A stretch of 64,000 nucleotides of DNA from Alligator mississippiensis (taxonomy: Eukaryota; Chordata; Crocodylia; Alligatoridae): NCBI RefSeq assembly GCF_030867095.1, contig NC_081824.1, positions 251,721,956 through 251,785,955 on the forward strand, given 5' to 3'. Shown here in pieces: positions 1-13,016 of the stretch (position 1 is the stretch's first letter; every line of letters starts with the position of its first letter). The notes under the pieces are model-generated. The model had not been told where the DNA came from, ran no database searches, and was given only the letters and a program-made list of their open reading frames with translations. The position numbers and the translations under genes are program-made.

Positions 1-3000
1 ACAGTGAAGTGGCAGTGAGTGAGCAGCATTCAGCAACAAAGAAACCAGAGTGTTTTATCACCTCACTATGAGAACATAAGAGGGACGAGGACCAACATAA
101 AGAGACAAATGCTAAGTAACTGGGACCCTTAATGACAACTAAGCAGCTCTGAGCATGAAAGGAATCAAATACAATGGAGACTCTGAGTGAAACTGTGAGA
201 GTGATTGGCTATGTAAGCAGAGATAAGGGACAGTGTCTAGTGTGGAGGAGTCCTCATTCCCCCAGCAGAGGAGAGGTAGCTGGGGCATTGGCCAGACATA
301 GAGGAGCCTCAGAGAAAGAGGTGACCATTGAGACAGATGTGTGAGCAGTATTTAAAGCACAAGTGTCTGTACTGTGGGGAAGGGATTGTCTCTCATACTT
401 CTAGAGGAAGACTCCTCCTGATCAAACCTCAAGAACCCTCTAATCGTACCTTGAAGACCATCGGTACTCACAGAGGAGGAAGGTTTTGGGACTAATGAGC
501 CACCCTCTCCAAAAAGAACAACCCAAACCCTGAGCTGGCAGGAGACTTATTTATTTGTTGGCTTATTTATATTATGGTTCTGTTCTGCCCATTCTCTATT
601 TTCTAGCCTGGATCATCTGACCTGTTTCTGAAGAATGAGAATTTTTCCCCTGCCATACTAAACTCTTTCAGCTCCTACAGAGGAATGGCAGATTTTGTGT
701 TCCCTGCTGAAATGTCATATGTTTCATGCTCCCTGCAGGGGTTTTAACTAGTGTCTTAAACCAGCAAAATAATCAGAAGCACAGTAATGAGGGGAGTAAG
801 TTTCAAGGAAAGAAAGTTATTGTATGTGGTAGGCATGGATGAAACTAAGGCTGTGCCAAGTTTCCCAGCCCCCAGCAGGTGCCTTGTGGGCTGAATGTAT
901 ACAGGCAGCCACCCCCTCAGAAGACAGACCCCAAGGAATCTTGGGAAGCTTCCAAGAAAAGGACAGCCTATTTGAGGGGTAGACATGGGCTTTGTTCTCT
1001 TATGCATAGAAGTCAGTAGCAAAACTCCTCCTTCACTTCAATGGGAGTTGGATGAGGGCCAGGGTGTTAAGGAGTTGGGGCGGGGTGAAGAAAGAAGCAA
1101 GAAGAGTCATATCTGAGCAAAGGGCATGAAAAATAAAGAGATGGGTTGCAAACAGAGATTCCTGAGTTTGACTTCAGTCAGTGCTCATCCTCATTGCTGA
1201 TGGGCCATCCCATTGGCCATCTCAGCTTGGAGAAGAAATGAATGGGTCACAGAGACTGAACTCCCCTCCTGTCCCTTGAAAGAGCTCTTCAGGGGCAGCA
1301 GCCTGGACTGCCAGGGGACAATGCTGTACCATTGCCCATGCTTCCCCTGTCTTATATGGAGAGGTCTTCAGTCTCTAAGATGGTCACTTACCTGGAATCT
1401 GTCCTTCCTTTCTCACCTGATGAGGGGCTGGGGTAGGTCTGCCATTCTGCTGGGCTCTGCTCACCAACCTGAATCATCCAATAAACTGTCTCCTAAATTC
1501 ACATTGCTTTTAATAAATGGGCAAGAGAAGCAAAATGAAAGAACTAATTTAGCATCTTCCATGTTCACCTGATGGGAAGGCAGGACCTCTATCAACAACG
1601 GAAAGGAAGTGACAGTGTTCAGTAACTCCCTAGACTTCAGCTAAGGAAAACTTAAGTTCAAAGTTGGCTAAGTAAAACAATAGAGCCACTTCAAGTACCT
1701 AAGAGGTAGTATTTATTGGGCCCTCATCACCCCTTTTGTCAGTCAATATAGGTAATATCAGTTCCCTAGGTGAAACAAGCTATGCCATTGAAAGTATAAT
1801 TGCTTCCACATTAGGGCTTTGTTGGCATAGCTGCTGACAAAAAATATACATTGGCAGGAAGATCACAGCCCTATCCCACAGGGCTCTGCTGGCAATGCTT
1901 TTAATAGAGATCAGGCCTAAGTGGTAGAGCCAGAAACTAAACCCAGATTCTCTTCATGACAGTCCAGGGTCCCCAGTCAATGTTGTTTCTACTTCTGCTA
2001 GACTGTGTGTCTACTAGGGAGCAACCATTTAGAACTATCCAGTGTAATGGATTGTTTCTTGGTAGACCAGACCCAGTTCAGCAGGGAGGGCTAGCTGTCA
2101 TGTAGGAATTCAAGTAGGTTTGCAGAGCTATGGAGAAGCCAATGGCTTGAAGAGCAATAGGTACCTTAGGTTAGGATGGCTGTGCATTAGCAGAGTTTGC
2201 AAGTGAGGGGTCACAAGAGTGGAGCAGCAGTGGGAGCTACAGATCAGCTTGAAATTGCATAGTCAATGCTGGGAAGCTGCCTAAAGTGCCAGGAAAGGCA
2301 TCTCACCACCTGGTTTTAACTAGCATCTTAGTGTCTGCCTTTCACATTCTCAAAGACTTATCAGATTCAGTAAACAATGAATATTATTAACCTTTCCTGT
2401 TCCAGAAAATAATATCATCAAGAAAGAGAATGTCAAGGAAGTCATTTTTAATGGTTATTTATTTATAATGAATGGTACTAGAGTATTATTAAACATGATG
2501 TGAAAGAACAGTGCAATGTGGATGTGTTGACTTATTTACAGTACAGGCAGTGACTGCCTTCCAAAAAAATACAGTAACTGCTACTATGGGAGAAGCTGCC
2601 CTCATTCTAAACTATGGGATTCCCAAGGGCAGGACTCCACTTGCATGTTTTCTCCTACGACAGCTATGAGGGAAGGGCAAGCAAAATTATTGTGCAATTT
2701 CAAACCTCTGGGATGTGGCAGACACATATATTGTCTAAATTCCATAGCTCATGTCAACTCAGTGCCAGCCTGTCCTTTGCATGACACAGTCCTTAAGGCT
2801 GGTAGCAACCCAAACTGAAATAGAAGCATAAAAAGTGCAGCTGAAAGGTTGCTCACCCTTAGGAAGCTATCACTGATGAGTGTCCTTAGGGTAAAAATGT
2901 AATGTCACTATGGAAATGGGTGAGTAGATAAATGGCAGGTGATGTATGGATGTGCAAGGAGAAGGCAGAATAAGGAAAGGATGCATAAAGCTGAAAACCT

Positions 3001-3207
3001 GGTCCTTCTCCCTCTGAAACCTTTCTTCCCTGAGTTCTCCTGAACACTGCATTTCACATATGTTTCACAGACTATTCTAGAACTGAGGCCCATGTTGGAC
3101 TCCAAGGCAGTGTTATGTCTAAGCTGTGTGGTGTGCCTGGCAGCATGGCATGAGCCTGCCTACAAGGTCGTGCAGGCTATGCAGCTTAGAGGGAACCCTG
3201 CTCCAAG
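1..3207. other. Intergenic DNA, no gene recognised
   Basis: No exon with a recognisable protein match and splice sites was found on either strand. The short open frames here have no family resemblance. An AATAAA hexamer at 1480-1485 could be the 3' end of an unseen upstream gene, but nothing else supports that. The only repeat I can name is a MIR relic near 1918-2005. Confidence 0.5.
1918..2005 (+). repeat. MIR (CORE-SINE) 3' relic
   Basis: The stretch reads like the 3' half of a MIR: 'gtggtagagccagaaact', then 'aacccagattctcttcatga', then a CAGTCCAGGGT-like block. The order matches the MIR consensus (…tggcagagccaggatt…aacccaggtct…). It is old and diverged. The assignment is from memory of the consensus, not from an alignment. 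Confidence 0.45.
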
Positions 3208-3653
3208 GGTGCCTATAGACATGCAGCAAGACTGCTCTGATGCGCTGTAATTACAGTGCATTGGAGCAGAGTTGAGTAATCAATTAATCAAAGCTGCTGG
3301 AGCATGGTAATTACCATGCTCCAGCAGACAAGCTTTAGTTAAAGCACCCCCACCACCATTTTTCAGCACGGGGACAATGATACATGTGACGCTTCAGGTG
3401 CTTTAATTAGAGCAGCTCTCAGAACTGCTCTAATTAAAGCACCCTGCTGCCATGCCCTCCCCCCCCCAGCGCTCCAGAAGCACATATATAAACGCCCCAA
3501 AGCACTAACAGCATTTCACCACTTACACAACTGCATGCAACACAGCACACTCTGGCACATCACTGAACCAAAGAGTAGGTGTAAAAGTGCCCCATGATAC
3601 TAGATTTAATGTGCATTAATTAAAGCACATTAATGCACATGTAGATACACCCC
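3208..3653. mobile_element. Palindrome-rich MITE, copy 1
   Basis: The block is bounded by a GGGTGCCTATAGACATG-like left end and, inverted, the right end 'gtagatacaccc'. It holds stacked hairpins: a perfect 34-bp palindrome at about 3296-3329 centred on GGTAATTACC, a hairpin with arms GGTGCTTTAATTAGAGCAG near 3400-3445, and ATGTGCATTAAT/ATTAATGCACAT near 3610-3640. There is no coding capacity. Such palindromic non-autonomous elements are known in crocodilians (for example the Chompy MITEs). The family name for this copy is a guess, and the outer limits may belong to two neighbouring copies. Confidence 0.5.
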
Positions 3654-3790
3654 ATGCTATTTAGTTAATGTGCATTAAAATAGGCAAATGTGCATTAACT
3701 GTCACTTAAAAAACATTGGTTAATGCCCATCTTTAGTTAATGCCCTTTAAGACAGCATAATGCACATTTTCCTTGTACCCTCACAATGGA

Positions 3791-4122
3791 GGGCAATTTT
3801 ACAAGTGCTCCAGGGGGGCAGTGCTTTAATTAGACCAGCTCCACAAGCCGCTCTAATTAAAGCATCACGGTGTCTCATGTGTCAGTATCCCCAAGCTTCC
3901 AAATGGTGGTGGGAGCACTTGAACTAAAGCTTGTTTGACAAGCTTCAGTTCAAGTACCCCCCGCCACCATTTTGAAGCACAAGGATACTGATACATGAGA
4001 CAGGAGAGGCTGCTGGACCATGGTAATTGCCATGCTCCAGTAGACTTGATTAATTGAGTCTGCTCTGACATATTGTAATTACAACGCATTGGAGCAGCCT
4101 CTGTGCTCGTGTACAGGCACCC
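3791..4122. mobile_element. Palindrome-rich MITE, copy 2
   Basis: About 330 bp, running from 'gggcaattttacaagtgctc' to 'gtgtacaggcaccc'. It contains in order an arm pair GTGCTTTAATTAGA/TCTAATTAAAGC, an arm pair around AAGCTTGTTTGACAAGCTT, a CATGGTAATTGCCATG hairpin, and a TTGTAATTACAA hairpin. The same block order recurs at 42213-42919, so these are two copies of one family. It has no protein-coding content. Confidence 0.55.
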
Positions 4123-4125
4123 AGA

Positions 4126-4176
4126 GGTACTAGATTTAATGTGCATTAACTAAAGTATGTTAATGCATGTGTAGAT
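4126..4176. repeat. Partial MITE end, direct repeat of 3598-3653
   Basis: 'ggtactagatttaatgtgca…' through 'gtagatgcacccc' repeats 3598-3653 in the same orientation with a few substitutions. Copy 2 (3791-4122) sits between the two similar pieces, so this may be the displaced end of an element interrupted by later insertions. Confidence 0.4.
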
Positions 4177-4179
4177 GCA

Positions 4180-7100
4180 CCCCTCATGACTCATGAGCCC
4201 TCCTTCATGAGTTACTGGTCCTACAATAACACGTTGCCCACTTTCACCATTCACTATCAGCAAGACAGGTTGGGCCAGTTCCCCCTGGAGAGAAGCTCTA
4301 GCATTCAGGGCTACCCAGTCCTGCTGAAGGGAAACCCTCCCTTTGATTGGCTGCCTGCTTCACTTCCCCACCACCTGAGGACAAGCAGACAAACAGAGCT
4401 GCTGTAGAAGGTAGGCAGAAGTCTTTCCTCCTCCCCACAGTCACCTGGAAGGGTGTTTGGGGAGAGGAGAATGAATAGGCCATTTAATTCTGATCATCTA
4501 CAGGGCAGGGAGCAGAAAGAGCTCAGCAGCTCAGGGTGAATCTCCTCCCTGTCCTCTGTCTGTCCCCTCTCTTTTCTCCCCATCCCTGCAGTACCAGCTC
4601 TTGGGGAGAACAGCTGCTCCCCAAGCCTGGGGTGTTATGCAGTTGTGCAGGAGAAGCAGAGTGCACTTAGGAGAATGGTCAGATGTGGGGATGTGAGCCA
4701 GAAGTAATGGAGGGCTAGATAGAATGCAAGAATGAATGCATGGGCTAGGGAGTGAGCAGAAGGGGGCTGTCATGCTTACACTGAAGTTCAAAAATCAGAA
4801 GGCTAAAACATGATACAATCTTTAAAAAAAGAAATCCCATGATGTTGGGGTCAGACTCACAGATTTTGAGCTTTGGGGAGCTGGCAGTACTTTAGTAACA
4901 ATCATTCTGTAACTTCATTCTCCTACTGGCTTCCAAAGTGCTTTCCAAGCTGTCTTAGCTACAAGAAAATGTTTGAATGCACTGTTCTCCATGCAGCATT
5001 ATTCACAAGTGGGGCTGTGCACAGTGAGCAAAGTCTTCCTGCCAACCCCTCCTGCTGGGGACTGGAGGCTGGGAGATCTCTCAGCAGGCAGCCAGGCTGT
5101 TTCCTCCTCCTCTTCCCTTTCCAGTTGCTCCCTCCACTGCCTCCTTTGCTCCCACCATGCTCAGAGTAGGGAGAAGATTAGACAGACAGCAGGGGGCTTC
5201 CTGGCCCTTCCACCTTCCTAAGGCAGCCACAGTGTCTGAGAGACAGAGCCGGAAACAAGCCAAAAGGCAGAAATTCACGAAGGGGGAAAAGGAGGTGGTG
5301 GTGAGATGGTGAAACAGGGATGAGCCAATCTGGGAAAAGGGTAAAGTGCAAGGAGAATGGCAGCAAGAGAAGGGAAAGACTGAAACAAAACACTTCAGTC
5401 ACAAACAGGGGAAGGATGGTTGTGTGACTAATGAACTCCTGGAGTGGGAGTGGGAGCCAGAACTCCTGGGTTGTATTCCCAGCTCTGCTGCTGATTCACC
5501 ATTTAGCTTGGGGAAGGTAAGGGACATGCACCAAAATGCCTGCCGTGTCCCCAGATCAACACAGATCACATCATCCCTGGACTTAAAACAAGGAGTACAA
5601 CATCCAAGGTTCATTCGCCTGCAACTCTACCAACATCATATACACCATCACCTGCTTAAGTGTCCCTCTACTGTCTACTTTGGACAGGTAGGGTGATCTC
5701 TACGTGTAATAATGAATAAACACTGATCTGGCATCAGCTGCAGAAAAACACAAAAGCCTGTGGCTTCAACCTCCCTGTGCTGACCTCAGGATTGCTGTTC
5801 TCAGGCAGAAGAATTTTAAAAACCAGTTTGGAAAACTGCAGAACAAAAACTCACCCACAAAGTGGGCTGTTAACCGTGGTTTAAAGAGGGACTATGGAGT
5901 CTTAGCTCATTACCTGGATTAGTTTATCTGACCCCTTGGTTTCTATGGGCTATGGGTTTAATGTTTGCTTGTCTCTCCTAGCACTGCTCTCTTCCCCCCC
6001 TCAAATAACTCCTATACTCCCAACTCAACCAAGGACAAAGGACACACGGGTGCCAGAGGAAATGCTTCAAGGACACCCTCAAGGAGAAAATTAAGAATGT
6101 TTGTGGGGCATTGACACCACAAACTGGGAAAAACTAGACCAAGACAGGGTTACAAATAGCGATGGTTTGTGAAAGAAGGTACATCTTTGAGGAAAACATC
6201 ACTGTGGAGGCAGAAAAAACAACAGAAATGGAAGGAAAGGAAAGGAAACAAAACCAAGAAATCTGCGGTTGGTCCCACGCTTTAACCACCATCTGTGGCA
6301 TCTGCCAGAGAGTCTGGACTTATCTACAATCCTTTACTTGACCCCTGGGAGTAATCCTCAAATGTGAGGGATCACTGCCGATGAGGAGTTAGTTTATAAA
6401 AGTATATATCTACACTGCCTTCTGACATCAACTCTCTGTCACTTGGTTTTCCCCATCTGCAATTGACCCACTTCACAGAGACGCAAGGATATTTTAACAT
6501 CCTTTGCAAGGACAAATTAGTAATGGTTTAATATTAGACATAGGAGGGCAGGGAAGCTACAGAAACATCCTTTAAAGAGCTAAATAAGATGTCCTAGTGA
6601 TGCAAATAGGGCCTGTGCTGGCTGATCAGCAGGGCCCTGGTCAAAGGAACAAAGTGGGGGGAAAACCCTGTCAGAAGGCACCCAAAACTTCCTTCCCACC
6701 TTGAGCAGGCAACTAACAAAAACTGTTCTTAAGAAAGATGGACGTAGGCAGCTGAGGGCTTTTACACAGCACCTAAAGCGGCTCTCCCATTCCTTTGCTT
6801 GCTCCATGGTGGGGACCAAGGTGGAATCCTGCCCGCCCTCTCACAGCCCCTCACCCTTCTCTATGCCTCCCCACCAGAGCCGTGATCCACTGTGCCGATC
6901 AGGCGTAGGTGTAGATCAGGAGAGCTAAACCAGACAGGAGAAATGCACTTAGCAGAAATTTTGAAAAGAGTCCTCAGGTATTTAATTCAAAACTAAAAAA
7001 TCCATGACGAGATCCCCCCTCATTGCAGTACAATAAAGAGGGACACTTCATGGGCATGCGGCCCTCCCTGAAGCAGTTACTGCACTGCCTTTAATTAAGG

Positions 7101-9074
7101 AGCTAGGCCTGGGCTATCTATTGGTCGTGCACCCCTGGGAATGCACTTCACCAACTGCTGTGCTGCTTTTCAGTAGGAAATGAGGTCTGGTATAGGGTTC
7201 ATGAGGAGAGAGGGAGAGCATGCAAAGGAAAGTGAAAAAGAATGAATCTTATTAAATGGTGCAAGGCACTTTTCTTGCTCTCTCATCACGTTCAGGACTG
7301 ACATGAGGTGAAATTACACTTGGAAAGAGGGGGGAGGGGAAAGCCTCCCCCTCACTCTCCCTCCCTCCATCTCCCCCCAAACAGGACATCCACACTCCTT
7401 TGCACAAACTTAATTTCAAGCTCTACTGAAGATGATGTAGATGGTGTTTGCCTGCCTTTTTTTTTAATGCATTTGTTTAATTTCTCAGGCAGATGTGTGA
7501 AAATGAGAGAGATGGACCTTTGGCTGTGAAGATAGCCCTGCGCCCAGTGCTTAAATATCCAATCTAGCATTGTTTCTCCTACTGCTACTGCTGCTGCAGC
7601 TGAGCTCCATGCACCAGCCATCTCCCTCACATGCTTCACTGGAGACAGCTAATTTTTTTTTAAGTGATCCAGTTAACTTTTTAATTCCAGAAGCCCCAAG
7701 TTTTCCACTCTGTTTTCAGAGTGAAAAAGGGGTGACCTTCAGAAAAGGCACGATGGAGTCCTGTTCTCAATTCAGATCTTGACCTCAATCTTCCTCTCTG
7801 TGAGAGGGTGCATGCAAATGATGATCTGATTCAGCCATGTCAGTGAAAAAGGCTGGGGTTGGGGAGAGAGGCAGGAATACATTTTTGCTCCTACTTTGAT
7901 AGGTGCTTAAGGCAAGTATTTTGGCTGACTCAAACAACGTATGCTTAGGCATAAATGTAGATGGTTTGTCTGCTTTGCACCATGTTAGTCTGGCAAAGAA
8001 TGAGTTAATGTTCTCACTATGTAAGTATGTGGGCTAAATGATCACCAGGTGGGTCACTGCCCTCCTTGTTAGCTCTTAGTACCTGAGAACAGATACAAGA
8101 TCAGTGTTGTAACAGGTACTGAATGTGGGGTGTATCTCCTGGCAAAGCATGGGAGGTGGCTCTGGCAAATACAGTACCAGTGCAGTCTGTCCCCCATAGG
8201 ATCCAGTCCAGAGCTGTGTAATGGAGGTGACAGGTGAGGCAGAGGTTAGGTGGGGGCATGGCCAAGATGTTTCTGTTCCCTGTTATTCTGCAGTCAAAGC
8301 ATGAATCTGGGCAGTACATAAGGCTGCTCTCAGCTGCCCCAAGCCCTGAACCAGTTGCCTCTGGCAGTAACAGGACAGAGGATGCACAATCCACCATCCT
8401 TTGGTCCTTCTGCACTGTCCTTGACATCCAGGGATGAATTTCTTCCAGGCCATTGGAAAAGTATTCACCAGGGCTTGCAAGAGAGCAGTGAGTCTCTCTG
8501 CTTTACTGAGCAAAACAAGACGGAGAAGCAAAGCAAAGCACGTATTTAGGTATTAGCACAGAGAATAGAAATTCACAAGCAAGGAAAATCCAATTCTACC
8601 TTTTTTGGGTAACCCTGGAGATTACCTGCAGTGTGCTGTTTCCTACAGATGATTGGCTTTCCCCCAGCGTAAATTAGCAGCCTTTCCTTTAGCAAAGCAC
8701 CTCTTGTCTTGTGACGACAGCAGTATGAAATGATGTATCATATCATAAACCACTATGACCAAGACTTGGAAGGAACAAATGCTGTATGATGCCACGCTCT
8801 AAACAGGCATCTTGGGTCTCCTCTGACATCAGTATAAACAAGGAATGCATTCACTGGGGAAGAGACAGAAGTCAGTGATAAAATTGAGGGAATCTATGAC
8901 TGTGTTCCTCAACAACAATGCCTTCATGTCACCATATTGAGGAGATATTGAGACACAGGGTGATGCCTTTTGATGGCAAGTAGGGATGAGCCCCTAGTAT
9001 TATCCTCAGGTTGCAGATAGAAAACTAAGTTATGAAGAGGAAAGGCAGAGTCACATGCACTGAGTCAGCAACAG
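4180..9074. other. Intergenic DNA, no gene recognised
   Basis: No convincing coding exon. A MIR-like relic is at about 5437-5525. The remainder shows no motif, tandem array or RNA gene that I can support. Several open frames of 60-110 codons are unrelated to any family I know and lack exon context. Confidence 0.5.
5437..5525 (+). repeat. MIR-like SINE relic
   Basis: 'ggagccagaactcctgggtt', 'gtattcccagctctgctgct' and 'gcttggggaaggtaa' match in order the MIR 5'/core region (…agacctgggttc…aatcccagctctgccactaa…cttgggcaagt…). Diverged. Sub-family not resolved. Confidence 0.45.
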
Positions 9075-11741
9075 GAAGGATCGGGTTGGGAAGAAGGGAG
9101 GAGGTGTGGCCCTCTGTGTGAAAGAGTGGTAGCCCTCCCTGCAGGTCATGTTTGATTGCAGGGAGAGGTCCCTTGAGACCATCTGGTTCAAGATACAAAG
9201 GGGCTCAGGAGAGGGGGACCTGATGGTAGGGGTATACTATAGGCTTCCCTACCAAGAAGAGGAGAGCAATCAGGCATTCTCCAGGGAACTGACTAGGGTA
9301 GCCTGCACCAAAGACCTGATTGTCATGGGTGACTTCAACTACACTGACATCTGTTGGGAAGACCATTCAGCCAGCTCCAGCAGGTCAACCAACTTCTTGG
9401 TAGCTATTGACCTGTTCTTGACACAGGCTGTGGAAGGACTGGCAAGGGGTAAAGCCACTCTGGACCTAGTGCTAACCAAAGGGGAGGACACAGTAGGCGA
9501 CTTGAAGATTGGAGATACTCTGGGCAACAGCGATCACCATCTGATTAGATTCACCATCCACCGAAAGGCTGGGAATACTGTCAGTAGAACAGAAGTCTTA
9601 GACTTCAGAAGGGCAGACTGTGGTAAACTCAGGAATCTAGTTAGAGAGGCCCTCCACGATCAGTGACTGAATGATTTGAGAGTTCAGGAATGGTGGTTGC
9701 TTCCTTAAGGGGGCAATTTTCACTGCTCTAAAAATGGCCATCCCCACGCAGTCAAAAAGTGGGAAGGGGGCCAGGAAACCCGCTTGGTTCAACAGGGATA
9801 TTAGGGAACTTTTGAAAAAGAAGACAGAAGCATATAAGCAACAGAAAATGGTTCAGCAACCAGAAAGAAGTACATTTATGTGGCCAGGGTCTGCTGGTAT
9901 GAGACACAGAAAGCCACGGCAGGTATGGAGATCAAGCTGGCAACTGAAATAAAGGACAACAAAAAGTCCTTCTATAGGTACATAGGGAGCAAGAAAAGAA
10001 TCAAGCTCCACTGTGGGACCCCTATTGAATACTGAAGGGCAGTCCACAGTTGATCCCTGCAAAAAGGCAGAGCTTCTAAATAGTTACTTCACATCGGTAT
10101 TCCTGAAATCAGATGGGAGCTGTTCACCTGTCCAGAGGCCCAGGGACTATGGGGAAGACAACAGTCCACATGAAATCAGTCCCAAACAGGTGAGGGTACT
10201 CTTTGAATATTTGGACATCTTCAAGTCTCCTGGGCCTGACGACCTGCATCTGCGAGTCCAGAAAGAACTGGCTGAGCTCATAGCAGCACCTCTGGCAAAG
10301 CTGTTTGAAGAGCCATGGAACTTGGGAGTGGTCCCGAATGACTGGAAGAGGGCTAACGTGGTACCTATCTTTAAGAAAGAGAAGAGGGATGACCCTGAAA
10401 ACTATAGTCAGTCTGACTTTGGTCCTGAGAAAAATCTTTGAAAAAATTGTTAAGGAGGCCATAAATCACAGGCTCATAACTGATGGGGTACTGAGAAGCA
10501 ACCAACACAGCTTTATGGAGGGTAGGTCATGCCTAACAAGCCTGGTGTCCTTTTATAACCAGGTAACTAGCCAGCTGGACAAGGGACATGACATCATTTA
10601 CCTAGACTTTAGCAAGACTTTTGATTGTGTTTCCCATGAAATCCTCTCAGTTAAACTGGAGGGTACTGGCCTAGCTCAGTCTACAGTGAGGTGTGTTGGC
10701 AACTGGCTCAGAGGCCAATCCCAGAGAGTTGTAATCGATGGGATGGCCTCATCCTGGAGGACCATCTCCAGTGGTGTCCCCTAGTGATCCATGCTTGGGC
10801 CCATGCTCTTTAATGACTTTATCAATGATGATGAAGGGGTGGGAAATGCAATGATTAAGTTTGCTGATGACACCAAGCTGTGGGGAAATGTGGGCACATC
10901 AGAGGATAGGGTAAAGATCCAGGATGACCTCAACAGACTGGTTCTATGGGCTGAATGCAATCAAACGAGGTTCAATAGGGATAAGTGCCGGGTCCTTCAT
11001 CTGGGTAGAAAGAACCTTCACCATAACTATACGATGGGCAGTGCTCCACTGGCTAACACTGCATCTGAAAGGGACCTGGGGGTGACAATCAACCAGAAGA
11101 TGAATATGAGCCAACAGTATGATGACGTTGCCAGCAGGGCAAATAGAACTCTGGCGTGTATCAGCCAAGGTGTTGCGAACAGAGGTGCTCCTCCCTCTCT
11201 ATTCAGCATTAGTTAGGCCACAGCTGAAGTACTGCATCCAGTTCTGGGCACGGCACTTCAGGAAGGATGTGAATAAGCTGGAAAGGGTACAAAGAAGGGC
11301 CACCCATATGATTAGGGGCCGGGAGGATAGGCCCTATAAGGAGAGACTCTGGGAACTGGGCCTGTCCAGTCTGAGTAAGAGAAGACTGAGAGATGACTTG
11401 ATACCTGCCTACAAGCATGTCAGGGATGAACACCAAGATCTAGGGGAGAAACGTTTCAGGAAGGCACCTCAAGGGAGGATGAGGACTAATGGGCACAAGC
11501 TAATTGAGGAAAAATTCAGGCTTGACATCAGAAAAAACTTCTTTTCTGCAAGGGGAACTAGAATCTGGAACACACTCCCAGCAGAGGTGGTGCAGTCAAC
11601 ATCCTTGGAGGCATTTAAAAGGAGGTTGGACAAGCACCTTGTCAAGCTTGTTTGAACCCAATAACCTCCTACCCATGGCAGGGGACTGGACTTGATGATT
11701 TTGCAGGTCCTTTCTGGTCCTTTGATTCTATGATTCTATAA
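9075..11741 (+). mobile_element. CR1 LINE, long 5'-truncated copy
   Basis: The reading frames across this block encode, in order, the end of an AP-endonuclease domain (GDFNYTDICW at 9328-9357; SDHHLIRF at 9529-9552), the reverse transcriptase entry (SPGPDDLHLRVQKELAE near 10230-10275; FKKEKRDDPENY), the YLDFSKTFDCVSH motif (10603-10640), the catalytic FADD box (FADDTKLWG, 10860-10886) and the C-terminal CR1 tail (KRRLDKHLV). The copy ends in the CR1-type 3' octamer repeat 'gattctatgattctata'. The frame shifts several times, and an in-frame stop lies just before 10791, so it is inactive. ORF1 is absent. Confidence 0.9.
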
Positions 11742-12984
11742 CAGAGGTGGGAAAAGAAACCAAGAGTCCTGTGTCTAGTGTGGATGCGCAATACTACAGA
11801 CCCCATTACATCTCTAGTGAAGGCCCATGGGTTTTGCAGCAGTAGAATCCTAGCTGTAGCAAGATTTTATGTGCTCTACCTTTCAGTTTTTAAAAAAAAT
11901 AACTCTTCTTCCAGCTTTCATGACTGTGTGTGTGGTTAGGAAGGGCTTGAAATCATGACTTGAATGTATCAAAAGCAGGAGTGTCTACCTGAACTCATAG
12001 CCAGCCTGAAACTATAGCTTTGAGGGATGCCAAAGTCCCATCTAGCTCATCTGAAAGATGACAGTTTAAATGTCAACTCTGTCACTGCTAATCCTCTTGC
12101 CATGATTATCTGTCATGCCCCCTGACAAATTCCTGTCAGTCTCTCATCTTCCCTTAAATTTCAAGACTCATCCCTGCCACAATACTAATTGTGGCCAGGT
12201 TGGTAAGAAAGAATGACTATTCCTCCACCCTTTTGCTCCCTTTCTTCACCTCCATTTCTACCTCTAGTTCAAAAAAGCAAGACAAGAAAAAATCCATTAT
12301 ATGTAGCTGTAGGCCTCACTGGAGTATTGATTAACACAGCCATTGATCAGTACATATACAGCTTACATAAGGGTGCTGCTAAAAGCATTAACCAATATCA
12401 ATATAGGCCTCACTGGAGACAAGACTGGGCATTACTACATATCACTTATGCTGGGCTTAGTGTAGAATGGGCTGGGAAAATTAGGCTGTGCAGACTTCTC
12501 ACAAGGCTACTAGATAAGGGTGATTGATAAGACTAGTACAGGAAGCCAAAATCAGGATGGACTGTGCCAAGATTAAGATGGCCTGGTAAACATGTCTTAT
12601 TACTTGGTTAGAAATAGGATGTGTATGATGTAAATTAAAGTTTTTTGATCAATGTGTAAAGGAGCGTCTGGGAATCCTTAATACCTTGTACAAGGCTTAG
12701 AGGATGCCGGGTACAAGTTATGCCCATATTGCTCATCCAGGGCTAATACCTTGTAACCATTTGGCCATGGGAATTAGTGAGTAGGTCCTTTGTAGGTATG
12801 AACCTGACTGAGCTTTTGTCACAGAATCAAGCCTGTGGTCATTCTTTCCATAAAAGCAAGGTCTTCAGAGAATACATGCTGTCTGCAGCAGCAGCCACAT
12901 AGACAGCATCCCAGCACAAAGGCCCTAGAGAGCAATAGGAGCTAGCAAATCTGTAGCACTTATGTATGTGATTGCAGGTTATAT

Positions 12985-13016
12985 CCCCTTCCCTTCCCTT
13001 CCCTTCCCTTCCCTTC
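12985..13016. repeat. (CCCTT)n simple repeat
   Basis: Six or so uninterrupted CCCTT units, directly visible. Confidence 0.9.
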
